Source: Eubacteriales bacterium
GTDB taxonomy: Bacteria > Bacillota > Clostridia > Lachnospirales > Lachnospiraceae
Reading direction: 5' to 3'
DNA length: 64,000 nt
NCBI GenBank assembly: GCA_030524545.1
Contig: JAUNGM010000013.1
Location: 1-64,000, forward strand
The position numbers and the translations under genes are program-made. Within the stretch, counting starts at the first letter, position 1, and the number at the start of each line of letters is the position of its first letter. Positions 17,296 to 25,735 of the stretch are shown in pieces. The notes beneath the pieces were generated by a model. That model was not told the DNA's origin and did no database searches. It worked only from the letters and a program-made list of their open reading frames with translations.

Positions 17296-17385
17296 TATAA
17301 AAAATCTACGAAAAATATAACGAAATCCATTTAATTATAAAATATATCCAAAAGATTCCTCGAATTATTTCCCCTTCCCGGCAGC

Positions 17386-17424
17386 AAAACAGCCTCCCAA
17401 TCTGTCTTCCGATCGGGAGGCTGC
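17386..17424 (-). terminator. Intrinsic terminator of the two-component/LplA operon
   Basis: A 13-bp stem (17391-17403 with 17412-17424) is followed by TTTTG on the minus strand, 17 bases after the lipoprotein stop. Confidence 0.8.
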
Positions 17425-17441
17425 TGCCTTTCCTTTTAAAT

Positions 17442-19205
17442 TTATGGTTCTGCTGCTTCTGCCGTATCATGTGCTGTCTGCACGCGTTCCAGCAATTCTT
17501 CCCCGCCCTGGCTGTACCATTCATCCACAAACGTGTCAAAATAAGCCATAGGCTGTTTGCCCAGAATAATCTGGATAAATGCATTCTTCTCCAGGGTCTG
17601 CAGGTTCTGCGGTACCTCATTATCCGTCATCTCCAGATATTCCCGGATAGGCGGCTGATAATTACCGTCCACCAGAAGTCCCACCGCTGAAATCCTGGAC
17701 TTATATGCAGCCCATTCTTCACTGCTGTTCTGCCTTCCATTCAGGTAATTCCGGCAGGCATCATAATAAGACTCTTCAATTGCGCTCAGCTTCTCTTTTG
17801 ACATATCTCCCGCCAAAGCCCTGCGTATATTCTCTGTCACCGTATAAGTTGCTTCGTTATAATCCACATTGATCACAAGCGGCCTTGCCGTAGGATCCAC
17901 ATTCAGCGCAAAATAATCATTCACCTCATCTGCATCCTCTGCTTCATACCTTGTATAATCAAAAAGGACGCTGATGATCTTCATAACAATTTCCGGATGC
18001 TCATATCCTTTGCGCACTACCACATATTTATTGTCACGAAAAGAGGCATAGGTGTGTACCTCCCTGCTGCTTTTGAAATAATATGGTTCCCATTCTGCTG
18101 TGGGATCCTGCTCATACTGATCCATCAGGGGATTGTTCGGTGTCCACCACAGTCCGAAAAAAGCACCGCATTTGCCTTCCACTACAAGGTCCCGGATATT
18201 ATTCTGGGTGCGCAGGGCAAAATTCTGGTCCAGAACTCCCTTCGCATAAAGCTGACGCAGCCGGTAAAGTCCCTTCTGTGTCTCTTCTGTGAGAGAACCG
18301 TAAATGATCTTACCATCTTTTTCAATCCATTTCTGCGGCTCCGCTCCATAATACTGGAAAATCGGCTCCACAGAATAACTGCTGCTGGTAGTTCCGATCA
18401 GCGCAGTGTCGCACACAAGGCCGATGGGTTCCTCGCCTTCTTCCGCGCCCATCCTGTTTTCCACAAAGGATTCTACAATTCCAAAGGCCTCCTCCAGTGT
18501 CTCAGGCTCCTGCAGTCCCAACTCGTCCATCCAGTCCTTCCGAAGCCACATAAGCCTTGGCCCATGGTCGATTACCGTCTCCGGAACAGCCATCAGCCTT
18601 CCGTCAAAGACTCCCGCCTCCAGAAGCTGCCCTCCATAGCTGTCATACATCTCTTTAATCCTGTCTGTAGTACAACTCTCAAATACCTCTGTCAGATCTT
18701 CTACAAGATCGTTTTCCACCAGTTCCTTGAGCATCTCTCTGTCAGACAGTACCAAAACATCCGGCAGGGTTCTGTCTTTTACGAGCACATTGATAAATTC
18801 ATCATACTTATCTTCTGCCTCAAGATAAATACTCCGATTCTGGATATTCAGCATTTTTCGCAGATATCTGGTGTATGCATTGTTCTCATAGGTATCTCCA
18901 TCCGGAAGATTGGAATTATTGGCACCGCTCATCTGACCCAGAGTATAAGTCACAAGTTCCGGATATTTCCCATAAGGAGTTTCCTCTGCTGCCTGCCATT
19001 CCTCTGCTTCGGTTTCTTTCTGCTGCACAGGAGCAGGCATGACATTTTCTGCCTCTGTCTCACCCTGTCCGCATCCGGACAGAATTCCGACACCAAGCAT
19101 TCCAAGACCCAAAAGCAGCATTTCTCTATTGCCGATGCCGGGTTTCCGGCGCACCCGCCGCGCCAGTGACGGTATGCCTTTAATGGTACAGAATCTGCTT
19201 CCCAT
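17442..19205 (-). CDS. LplA-like extracellular solute-binding lipoprotein
   Basis: This 587-aa protein has a lipobox LSGC with the lipidated Cys at residue 45, after an unusually long basic N-region (28 residues). It belongs to the large type I solute-binding proteins (LplA-like, 500-600 aa) found beside YesMN systems. Its start overlaps the stop of the upstream histidine kinase by 26 bases, with a GGGGGG-AAG stretch as ribosome binding site. Ligand is unknown; an oligosaccharide is likely from family and context. Being co-transcribed with the kinase rather than with the importer suggests it may act as a co-sensor or feed the nearby permeases. Confidence 0.82.
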   Translation of the reverse strand: MGSRFCTIKGIPSLARRVRRKPGIGNREMLLLGLGMLGVGILSGCGQGETEAENVMPAPVQQKETEAEEWQAAEETPYGKYPELVTYTLGQMSGANNSNLPDGDTYENNAYTRYLRKMLNIQNRSIYLEAEDKYDEFINVLVKDRTLPDVLVLSDREMLKELVENDLVEDLTEVFESCTTDRIKEMYDSYGGQLLEAGVFDGRLMAVPETVIDHGPRLMWLRKDWMDELGLQEPETLEEAFGIVESFVENRMGAEEGEEPIGLVCDTALIGTTSSSYSVEPIFQYYGAEPQKWIEKDGKIIYGSLTEETQKGLYRLRQLYAKGVLDQNFALRTQNNIRDLVVEGKCGAFFGLWWTPNNPLMDQYEQDPTAEWEPYYFKSSREVHTYASFRDNKYVVVRKGYEHPEIVMKIISVLFDYTRYEAEDADEVNDYFALNVDPTARPLVINVDYNEATYTVTENIRRALAGDMSKEKLSAIEESYYDACRNYLNGRQNSSEEWAAYKSRISAVGLLVDGNYQPPIREYLEMTDNEVPQNLQTLEKNAFIQIILGKQPMAYFDTFVDEWYSQGGEELLERVQTAHDTAEAAEP

Positions 19206-20895
19206 ACTCGCTTCCCCCCTTCGGAGTTCTGATTTCTACACGGGTACCTTTCCCCACACTGCTTCTGATCCTGATTGCGTACTCTTCACCATAAAGAAGG
19301 CGGATACGATCATTAACATTTTTCAATCCGTATCCTTTTGCCTGATAGGTTACCAGGGATTCTGCCTTTTCCTGTTCCATTCCAAGACCATTGTCCTCTA
19401 CTACAATCAAAACCTTGTCTTCTTCTTCCACAAAGGAGAGCTTCAGAACCTTTTCTCCTTCTTCCTTCAAATCCAGGCCGTGTTCCAGGGCATTTTCCAC
19501 CACAGGCTGAAGAATGAGTTTAGGAACTTTCTCATTTTTAATTTCAGGATCTATATTCCATTCAATCCGGAAGTCATGATCATGCATTACAAGCTGTATT
19601 TCCAGATAGGCCTCAATATTTTTGATACAGTTCTCTACCGTTACCATATCCTCGCCCCTGCTTAAAGCAGTCCTGTAAAAAGTAGAAAGGGCAAGTGTGA
19701 CCCTGCTGATTTCCTTCTGGTCGCTGCGGATGGCCATCCAGTTGATGATAGAAAGAGAATTGTACAGGAAATGGGGATTGATCTGTGCCTGCAGGGCTTT
19801 CAGTTCAAATTCCTTCAGCTCAAGCTTATTCTCGTAAACTTCATTAATCAGGCGGTTAATCTCGTTCATCATCCTTCGGAAACTACGTATGAGAACACCA
19901 ATCTCATCTTCCGAATCACTGTTGACCGTAACCTCCCTGCTTCCCTGATTGACCCGGTTCATATTCTCCGTCAATTGCTCAATCCCTTTGGTGAGCATCT
20001 TCGAAAGAATCGGGCCAAGCACCAATATAACTGCCAGACAGAGAAACACCAGCGGAATTTCACTGATCAGTACCTGCGCTACGGACTTCGTAATATCCGT
20101 CTGCGGCCTGTAAAGATAATAGATCCAGCCGTTTGCCTGACTTTCGCTGCTGACGTAGACACATTTTTGGCGAATATCCCGGAGGATTTCTCCTGCATTC
20201 TGCGAAAAATCCAGGTCAAATGTAAGACCTTCTCCGTGAAAAAGGATATCCCCCTGTGCATCCGCTATGATACCGCCTACCTCTTCAGAAGAGATATTCC
20301 GGAAAGGCTGAAATACTTTATCATAATCCAGGATTACACACAGCATGGCCTCTGCCGCATAATCCTGATGGATCCTCCTTACTGCGGCAATTTCCTTTTT
20401 TTCCCAGTTTACTCTCCACTGCACCGTAACCGCATCCGACAAACTGCCGTACCACCACGCTTCTTCCGCGTCACGCAGCGGGATCAGTGTGTAATCATGC
20501 TGAACCTGTATGTTATCCGCATAAAGCTGGACTTGAAGAATCGCATCATGATAAGACTTTGGAACAGACAGCAAAGGATCAGCCACCTGAGTATACATTT
20601 CATAGGTGTCATAGACATCTCTGTCCTTATTTTCTATCAGATCCTTAATATCCGGAGAATACGTCAGATAATTAATCAGGCTGGTATATACCTGTACCTG
20701 ACTGTCTATGGTATTCCTTGTCTGATCCAGGATTGAATTCATTTCTTCCACTTCATTAGTCCGCACCAGGCTGCTCATCCGCACATAGCTGTACATTGCC
20801 AGCACCAACATAGGAACTAAGCTGACAACCAAAAGAATAATTGTCAGCTTATAACGGTATTTCATATTCTTAATTTTCAGGTGAATGTTCTCCAT
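19180..20895 (-). CDS. YesM-like sensor histidine kinase
   Basis: A membrane sensor kinase of about 571 aa. It has a membrane segment near the N-terminus (YRYKLTIILLVVSLVPMLVLA), an extracellular sensor of about 260 residues, a second membrane segment, a HAMP linker, a His_kinase domain with the phospho-acceptor in QINPHFLYNSL (~373), and an HATPase_c domain with VVENALEHG and EDNGLGM. The start at 20895 was chosen because AAAGGA precedes it; it overlaps the response regulator end by 26 bases. Longer frames start deep inside that gene. It should phosphorylate the adjacent regulator and could also serve the orphan regulator of the pilus locus. Confidence 0.92.
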   Translation of the reverse strand: MENIHLKIKNMKYRYKLTIILLVVSLVPMLVLAMYSYVRMSSLVRTNEVEEMNSILDQTRNTIDSQVQVYTSLINYLTYSPDIKDLIENKDRDVYDTYEMYTQVADPLLSVPKSYHDAILQVQLYADNIQVQHDYTLIPLRDAEEAWWYGSLSDAVTVQWRVNWEKKEIAAVRRIHQDYAAEAMLCVILDYDKVFQPFRNISSEEVGGIIADAQGDILFHGEGLTFDLDFSQNAGEILRDIRQKCVYVSSESQANGWIYYLYRPQTDITKSVAQVLISEIPLVFLCLAVILVLGPILSKMLTKGIEQLTENMNRVNQGSREVTVNSDSEDEIGVLIRSFRRMMNEINRLINEVYENKLELKEFELKALQAQINPHFLYNSLSIINWMAIRSDQKEISRVTLALSTFYRTALSRGEDMVTVENCIKNIEAYLEIQLVMHDHDFRIEWNIDPEIKNEKVPKLILQPVVENALEHGLDLKEEGEKVLKLSFVEEEDKVLIVVEDNGLGMEQEKAESLVTYQAKGYGLKNVNDRIRLLYGEEYAIRIRSSVGKGTRVEIRTPKGGSEYGKQILYH

Positions 20896-22408
20896 CCTCA
20901 CTTGTTCCTTTCCGGTAAGATTCCGGGCTTTTTCCATAATACTCCCGGAAACTCCTGCAAAAATATGATACATTTGCAAAGCCCACTTTTTCACTGATCT
21001 GGGCTACCTTCATACCGGTTCCGCACAAAAGCTCCTTTGCTTTTTCCATACGGAAAACACGGATAAATCGGTTCAGGTTCATCCCTGTTTCCTTTTTAAA
21101 AATAAAACTTAAATACCCGGAAGACAGGTATACTTTTTCTGCCAGCATCTCCAGATTCAGATCTTCATCATAATGCTGGTAAATATAATTCTTTACAGCA
21201 GCGACCTCTTCTCTCGATTCACTCATGGAACGCTTCACGAATTTCTCAAATTCCCGGATACTTTCTTCCGTCACATCCAGAATCTGAAGGATATCCTGGC
21301 AGCTATACAGCCGGTCTACTTCCTTTTCCAGGCGCTTTTCTCCGGCGAATTGATTTTCCTGATAAAGCTCCTGAATCACATTGGAAAAGACAAACTTGAT
21401 ATACATAGCGGAAAACTGCGTATTCTGCTGATATTTTTCCTTCAGACAGCCAAAATGCTTCCAGAGATTCTCCACATCCTTGCGCGTGATGTCCTCGGAA
21501 ATAATCTGCATGAGATGGGCATCCTGCACTTCTTTCCCTGCCAGCTTCCAGTCATCCTCTTCACAGGAAAACACATGCTTCTCCGGATGATAAAATCTTT
21601 CTTCCATCTGCCGTTCCAACTGGTTCATAATATCCGGCAGGCACTCACATCCCTCGAATTTCCGGCTCACTGCAAGATGGAAACTAATTGGATAATTTCT
21701 TTTTAAAAACTGATAAATATGGTTGGCCACCAACTGATAATCACAGTATACATCCTGAAACAGCAGCAGAGACTGTCTTGCATTCAGATTCAGATAGAAA
21801 AATACCCTGCGCAGTTCCTTTTGGATTTCTTCCGCCAGTGTCTCTTCTGCTGAATCAAAAAATGTATCGCCGGATTCAATCAGAATCCCGCAATGCCATC
21901 CGTTCCACTTTTCCAGATCAATCATTTTTTCTGCTCTGTTCAGAATCTCTTTCTGACCTGTGTAGAGATAGTTCTGGAGAAAATACTGCTGAAGAAAATT
22001 CTGGCCCTGAAGATCATGGGATTCTTTTTCTTTCATTTTTGAGATTTCACTTTGGGCTCTGCTTATGACCTTATGGAAATCTTCCGGATCTACAGGCTTC
22101 AGCACATAATCTTTTACTCCATACCGAATAGCCTCCTGGGCAAAAGTAAAATCATTATAGCCGCTGAAAATTACCACATGGAGACGTTCGTCTTCATCCT
22201 TAGCCCTTCTCACAAGTTCAAGGCCATCCATATGCGGCATTTTGATATCGGTCAGAAGCAGATCTACTTTCTGAGTACGCAAAATCTGCAAAGCCTGTTT
22301 TCCATTTGAGGCCTCGCAGATCTCACTTACGCCGTCTTCCCGGGAAAGCAGATATTTCAGGCCTTCCCGTTCGATTTTCTCATCATCAACAACTAATATT
22401 CTAATCAT
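20870..22408 (-). CDS. YesN-like response regulator, REC plus AraC-type HTH
   Basis: This 512-aa regulator has a receiver domain (DD at 8-9, Asp54 in LLLTDIKMP, LKPVD), a helical middle region and a C-terminal AraC double HTH (KSPESYRKG at the end). The start at 22408 was preferred because GGGGA lies ten bases upstream and the protein then begins MIRILVVDD like its family; the ATG at 22429 has no site. It is followed by its kinase and an LplA-like lipoprotein, and lies directly downstream of a sugar ABC importer operon, its probable target. It is a close paralogue of the regulator at 11164-12687. Confidence 0.93.
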   Translation of the reverse strand: MIRILVVDDEKIEREGLKYLLSREDGVSEICEASNGKQALQILRTQKVDLLLTDIKMPHMDGLELVRRAKDEDERLHVVIFSGYNDFTFAQEAIRYGVKDYVLKPVDPEDFHKVISRAQSEISKMKEKESHDLQGQNFLQQYFLQNYLYTGQKEILNRAEKMIDLEKWNGWHCGILIESGDTFFDSAEETLAEEIQKELRRVFFYLNLNARQSLLLFQDVYCDYQLVANHIYQFLKRNYPISFHLAVSRKFEGCECLPDIMNQLERQMEERFYHPEKHVFSCEEDDWKLAGKEVQDAHLMQIISEDITRKDVENLWKHFGCLKEKYQQNTQFSAMYIKFVFSNVIQELYQENQFAGEKRLEKEVDRLYSCQDILQILDVTEESIREFEKFVKRSMSESREEVAAVKNYIYQHYDEDLNLEMLAEKVYLSSGYLSFIFKKETGMNLNRFIRVFRMEKAKELLCGTGMKVAQISEKVGFANVSYFCRSFREYYGKSPESYRKGTSEDGEHSPEN

Positions 22409-22512
22409 TCTGCATTTGTCCCCAATCATTCTATTACTTATTTGATTTTATCATTTTCTGCTGTTTTTGTGAAGAGAAATTCTTTTTTCAGATGCAGTCC
22501 TTTATCCTTTTT

Positions 22513-22544
22513 AAGGCTGCTGTCCCTTCCGGCACAGCAGCCTT
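22513..22544 (-). terminator. Stem-loop after the ABC importer operon
   Basis: An 11-bp perfect stem (22513-22523 with 22534-22544) lies shortly after the second permease. It lacks a U-tract on the minus strand, so some read-through into the two-component genes is possible. Confidence 0.5.
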
Positions 22545-22558
22545 TATGTTCCGTAAAA

Positions 22559-23398
22559 TCAACCTTTGACAGCGCCTGCAACAACACCCTCGATGATGTA
22601 TTTCTGGCATACCAGATAGAATACAATGATCGGGATGATAGAAAGCACCAGTACGGCCATCATGGCCCCCATATCAACAGAACCATATCCGCCTTTCAGA
22701 TACTGAACTGCCATAGGGATTGTTTTATATTTTTTCTGATCCAGAACAAGGGACGGCAGAAGATAGTCATTCCAGATCCACATTGCCTGCAGAATCATAA
22801 CTGTAATACAGGTAGGTTTCATAATCGGAAGAACTACCTGGAAATAGGTCTGCAGCGGTGTACAGCCGTCGATCATGGCCGCCTCTTCAATTTCCAGCGG
22901 GATGGATTTGACAAAACCGGTAAACATAAACACAGAAAGCCCGGCTCCGAAACCCACATAAACCAGAATGATACCCACCGGATTTCCCAGATGCAGCACA
23001 TTGGCTGTTTTGGACAGTGTGTACATTACCATCTGGAAAGGAACGATCATAGCAAACAGGCACAGATAATAAATCGCCGTAGTGAAAGCATCTTTCACAC
23101 GCATAATATACCATGCTGTCATAGAGCAGAACAGGATGATCGCTGCTACGGAAAATACCGTAATAAACAGGGATGTCCAGAATGCATCAAAAAATCCGGT
23201 TCTCTCAATACCTTTAAAATAGTTTTCCAGGCCTACAAACATTTTATCCGTAGGGATTTCAAACGGTTTTCTGGTGATATATGCTTTTTTCTTAAAAGAG
23301 TTAATGATAACCAGTACAATGGGAAATACCCACAGCAGGGAAATTAACGTAAAAATCACGGTCAACAGTCCGCTGTGTTTCGCTTTTCTTGCATCCAT
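22559..23398 (-). CDS. Carbohydrate ABC transporter permease (MalG-like)
   Basis: This 279-aa integral membrane protein has six predicted membrane segments and the cytoplasmic EAA loop (EEAAMIDGCTPLQTYFQVVLP, about residues 178-197) that docks the ATPase. It belongs to the MalG half of CUT1 sugar importers. Its ATG overlaps the stop of the MalF-like gene by one base (TAATG), so the two are coupled. No ATPase gene is in this operon; a shared MsmK-type ATPase elsewhere is expected from what is known of Firmicute CUT1 systems. Confidence 0.95.
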   Translation of the reverse strand: MDARKAKHSGLLTVIFTLISLLWVFPIVLVIINSFKKKAYITRKPFEIPTDKMFVGLENYFKGIERTGFFDAFWTSLFITVFSVAAIILFCSMTAWYIMRVKDAFTTAIYYLCLFAMIVPFQMVMYTLSKTANVLHLGNPVGIILVYVGFGAGLSVFMFTGFVKSIPLEIEEAAMIDGCTPLQTYFQVVLPIMKPTCITVMILQAMWIWNDYLLPSLVLDQKKYKTIPMAVQYLKGGYGSVDMGAMMAVLVLSIIPIIVFYLVCQKYIIEGVVAGAVKG

Positions 23399-24243
23399 TA
23401 CTGCTGCACCTCCTTAGATCTTGTAAGCCTGGTCTGGATAATCGCGATCAGCGCTACCAGGATAAAGAATACTACGGCCTTCGCCTGTCCAACACCTTCC
23501 CAACCATTTCTGGTATAGAATGTATTGTAAATATTCAGGGCAAGCATTTCCGACATCTTAGACGGCTCTCCTGCTGTCAAAGCCAGGTTCTGGTCAAACA
23601 GTTTGAAGGAGTTGGTCAGTGTCAGGAAGGTACACACGGTAATGGAAGGCATTACCATAGGGATCGTTACATAGCGGAGAACCTGAGCGGAAGTTGCACC
23701 GTCAATCTTGGCTGCCTCCACCAGTTCTCCCGGAATATTGTTAATACCGGAAATGTAGATGATCATCATATAGCCGATCTGCTGCCAGCACATGAGGATC
23801 ACCAGTCCCCAGAAGCCATATGTACCGGAATAGGTAAGTGTACGGTTCACATAGAGCAGAATACCATTCAGCAGAAGGTTCCAGATATAACCAAGGATAA
23901 TACCGCCGATCAGGTTCGGCATAAAAAATACCGTTCGGAAAATATTGGTTCCTCTGATTTTCTTTGTAAGAAGCAGTGCAATGGCAAATCCCAGAACATT
24001 GATCAGCAATACTGTCACAATGGTGAACAGCGCCGTATACCACAGGGAATGCACGAAGGAAGCATCCCCCCAGATTTTTACATAATTTTTCAGTCCAACC
24101 CATTTTGCATCTACCACTGTAGTGAACTCGCAAAACGAGAGGTAGATGCCAAGGATAAACGGCACAATGAATCCAATCGTAAATGCGATCAGAGTCGGTG
24201 CCAGAAAAAATGGAGAATATTTTCTCATTGTTTTCGTGTTCAT
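23398..24243 (-). CDS. Carbohydrate ABC transporter permease (MalF-like)
   Basis: This 281-aa protein has six membrane segments and the EAA motif ELVEAAKIDGATSAQVLRY (about 187-205), typical of the MalF-type partner in CUT1 importers. A GAGGG site precedes the ATG. It lies between the binding protein gene upstream (77-base gap with an attenuator hairpin) and the MalG-like gene downstream. The substrate is probably a di- or oligosaccharide processed by the GH3 enzyme encoded at the head of the cluster. Confidence 0.95.
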   Translation of the reverse strand: MNTKTMRKYSPFFLAPTLIAFTIGFIVPFILGIYLSFCEFTTVVDAKWVGLKNYVKIWGDASFVHSLWYTALFTIVTVLLINVLGFAIALLLTKKIRGTNIFRTVFFMPNLIGGIILGYIWNLLLNGILLYVNRTLTYSGTYGFWGLVILMCWQQIGYMMIIYISGINNIPGELVEAAKIDGATSAQVLRYVTIPMVMPSITVCTFLTLTNSFKLFDQNLALTAGEPSKMSEMLALNIYNTFYTRNGWEGVGQAKAVVFFILVALIAIIQTRLTRSKEVQQ

Positions 24244-24271
24244 ACCATCCCTCTTTTCTCAAAACTGCTTT

Positions 24272-24312
24272 TTAAAAAAAGGATGAGCGAAGCATCGCTC
24301 ACCCTCCTTTTT
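24272..24312 (-). terminator. Attenuator-type hairpin between binding protein and permease genes
   Basis: On the minus strand a hairpin with the core TGAGCGA-TGCT-TCGCTCA is followed by seven T (24274-24280). A terminator at this place in ABC importer operons usually lets only part of transcription pass to the permeases, giving excess binding protein. Confidence 0.75.
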
Positions 24313-24320
24313 GCATAATC

Positions 24321-25637
24321 TTAGTTGTTTGTAGCTGCGTATTCAGCTGCCCATCCGTCAACAAATGCGGTTTCTACAGCACTCCAGTCGCCAGTTCCCT
24401 GTGCATACTCAAGAAGTGCGGAACCAACACCGTTCTTCCACTCTTCAGACGGCATTGTCGGGAAGCACCATGCAACTGCTGTATGTCCTGCTGCGATGTC
24501 TTCTTCTGCGCACTTAACAAGAGGGTTCTCCGGCAGATATTCATCACCGATTGTGTTAAAGGTTGTTACAAAGCCCATTTCCTGTGTCAGAGCTTCTTTA
24601 CCAGCGTCATCTGTGATCACCCATTTCAGGAAATCGATAGTTGCCTGGATGTCTTCTTCCGGAGCGTTTTTGTTGATGCACCAGTAGTTCTCTGTACCTG
24701 TGCAGAGACCCTGATTTTCTTCGCCTTCTACGCCAATATAGATTGGGAGCATTCCAAGATCTTCATCTGCAACATCGTTGTCTTTGATATCGCCGTAAGC
24801 CCATGTTCCGTTCTGATAGAATACTGCTTCGCCAAGTGCAAATTCAGCGGCAGCATCTTCACCTGTTTTGCTGGAAAGCAATGTCGGTTCACAGGTGGAG
24901 TCTGTCAGATACAGATCCCAGATGTTCTTGTAGTTTTCAAGGTATGTACCTTTGATTGCGTCTGTAGTTCCGATTCCGTCTGCCTGATACTCATAGTAGA
25001 TCGGAAGGTTTGCCAGATGTGTTTTGAATCTCCAGTCAGAGGAGGAATCCATACCGGCAGAAGTAAATGCACCTAAAACGCCGAGGTCATCTTTTTTAGC
25101 CTGGATGTCATCTGCTACGGCTTTCAGAGTTTCAAAGTTGTTGATCTCGGAAACATCGGAGATCACTGCGCCGTCCATTGCAATGTAGTCATTCAGAAGT
25201 GCTTTGTTGTAGATGATACCATAAGTTTCTACTGCAAATGCTACGCCGAGAACCTGATCTCCGTCTTTCAGTGCGAAGTCTTCGCTCTTCAGTTCTTTGT
25301 AAATGTCTGTGTCAGATAAATCTCTGCAGTAATCTTTCCATGTAGCAAGACCTACAGGTCCGTTTACGTGGAACAGGGTCGGAACTTCGTCTTTTGCCAT
25401 CTCTGCTTTCAGAGTGGATTCATAGGTTCCTGATGCTGCAGTTACAACGTTTACTTCTACGCCGGTCTCTTCTGTGTATTTCTCTGCAAGTGCTGTCCAC
25501 TGATCTGCCGCTTCCGGTTTGAACTGCAGATAGTATACGGATCCCTGTGCTTCTTCAGCCATGACCGGAACTGCCGGAATCATGGATGCAGTCATCATTG
25601 CTGCAAGTCCTAATGCGGTCACTTTTCTCATCTTCAT
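24321..25637 (-). CDS. Sugar ABC transporter substrate-binding protein without lipobox
   Basis: This 438-aa type I binding protein captures a sugar for the two permeases encoded next. AGGAGAGG precedes the ATG. It carries a classical signal peptide (VTALGLAAMMTASMIP, cleavage near VMAEEA) but no cysteine at the cleavage site, so it is not a standard lipoprotein. The rest is typical of family 1 binding proteins (LATWKDYCRDLSD, ALGEAVFYQNGTWA, NKNAPEE). In a Gram-positive cell it must be held by the transporter or be released. The GH3 glycosidase gene lies 98 bases upstream. Confidence 0.92.
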   Translation of the reverse strand: MKMRKVTALGLAAMMTASMIPAVPVMAEEAQGSVYYLQFKPEAADQWTALAEKYTEETGVEVNVVTAASGTYESTLKAEMAKDEVPTLFHVNGPVGLATWKDYCRDLSDTDIYKELKSEDFALKDGDQVLGVAFAVETYGIIYNKALLNDYIAMDGAVISDVSEINNFETLKAVADDIQAKKDDLGVLGAFTSAGMDSSSDWRFKTHLANLPIYYEYQADGIGTTDAIKGTYLENYKNIWDLYLTDSTCEPTLLSSKTGEDAAAEFALGEAVFYQNGTWAYGDIKDNDVADEDLGMLPIYIGVEGEENQGLCTGTENYWCINKNAPEEDIQATIDFLKWVITDDAGKEALTQEMGFVTTFNTIGDEYLPENPLVKCAEEDIAAGHTAVAWCFPTMPSEEWKNGVGSALLEYAQGTGDWSAVETAFVDGWAAEYAATNN

Positions 25638-25735
25638 TATTTCCCTCTCCTTTTCTTTTTAGGATGTCGTGTTTTGATGCTTCCATTTTAGTCTCAGGAG
25701 AGTTTTTTCACCATATTAAAAAATCAAGAAACATG

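Noticed and set aside
17290-17340. TTTCGT-containing sequences upstream of glgP considered as further copies of the pilus regulator site
   Set aside because: The best match to TTTCGTGGAAA has only 8 of 11 bases and lacks the palindrome, so it does not stand out from the AT-rich background.
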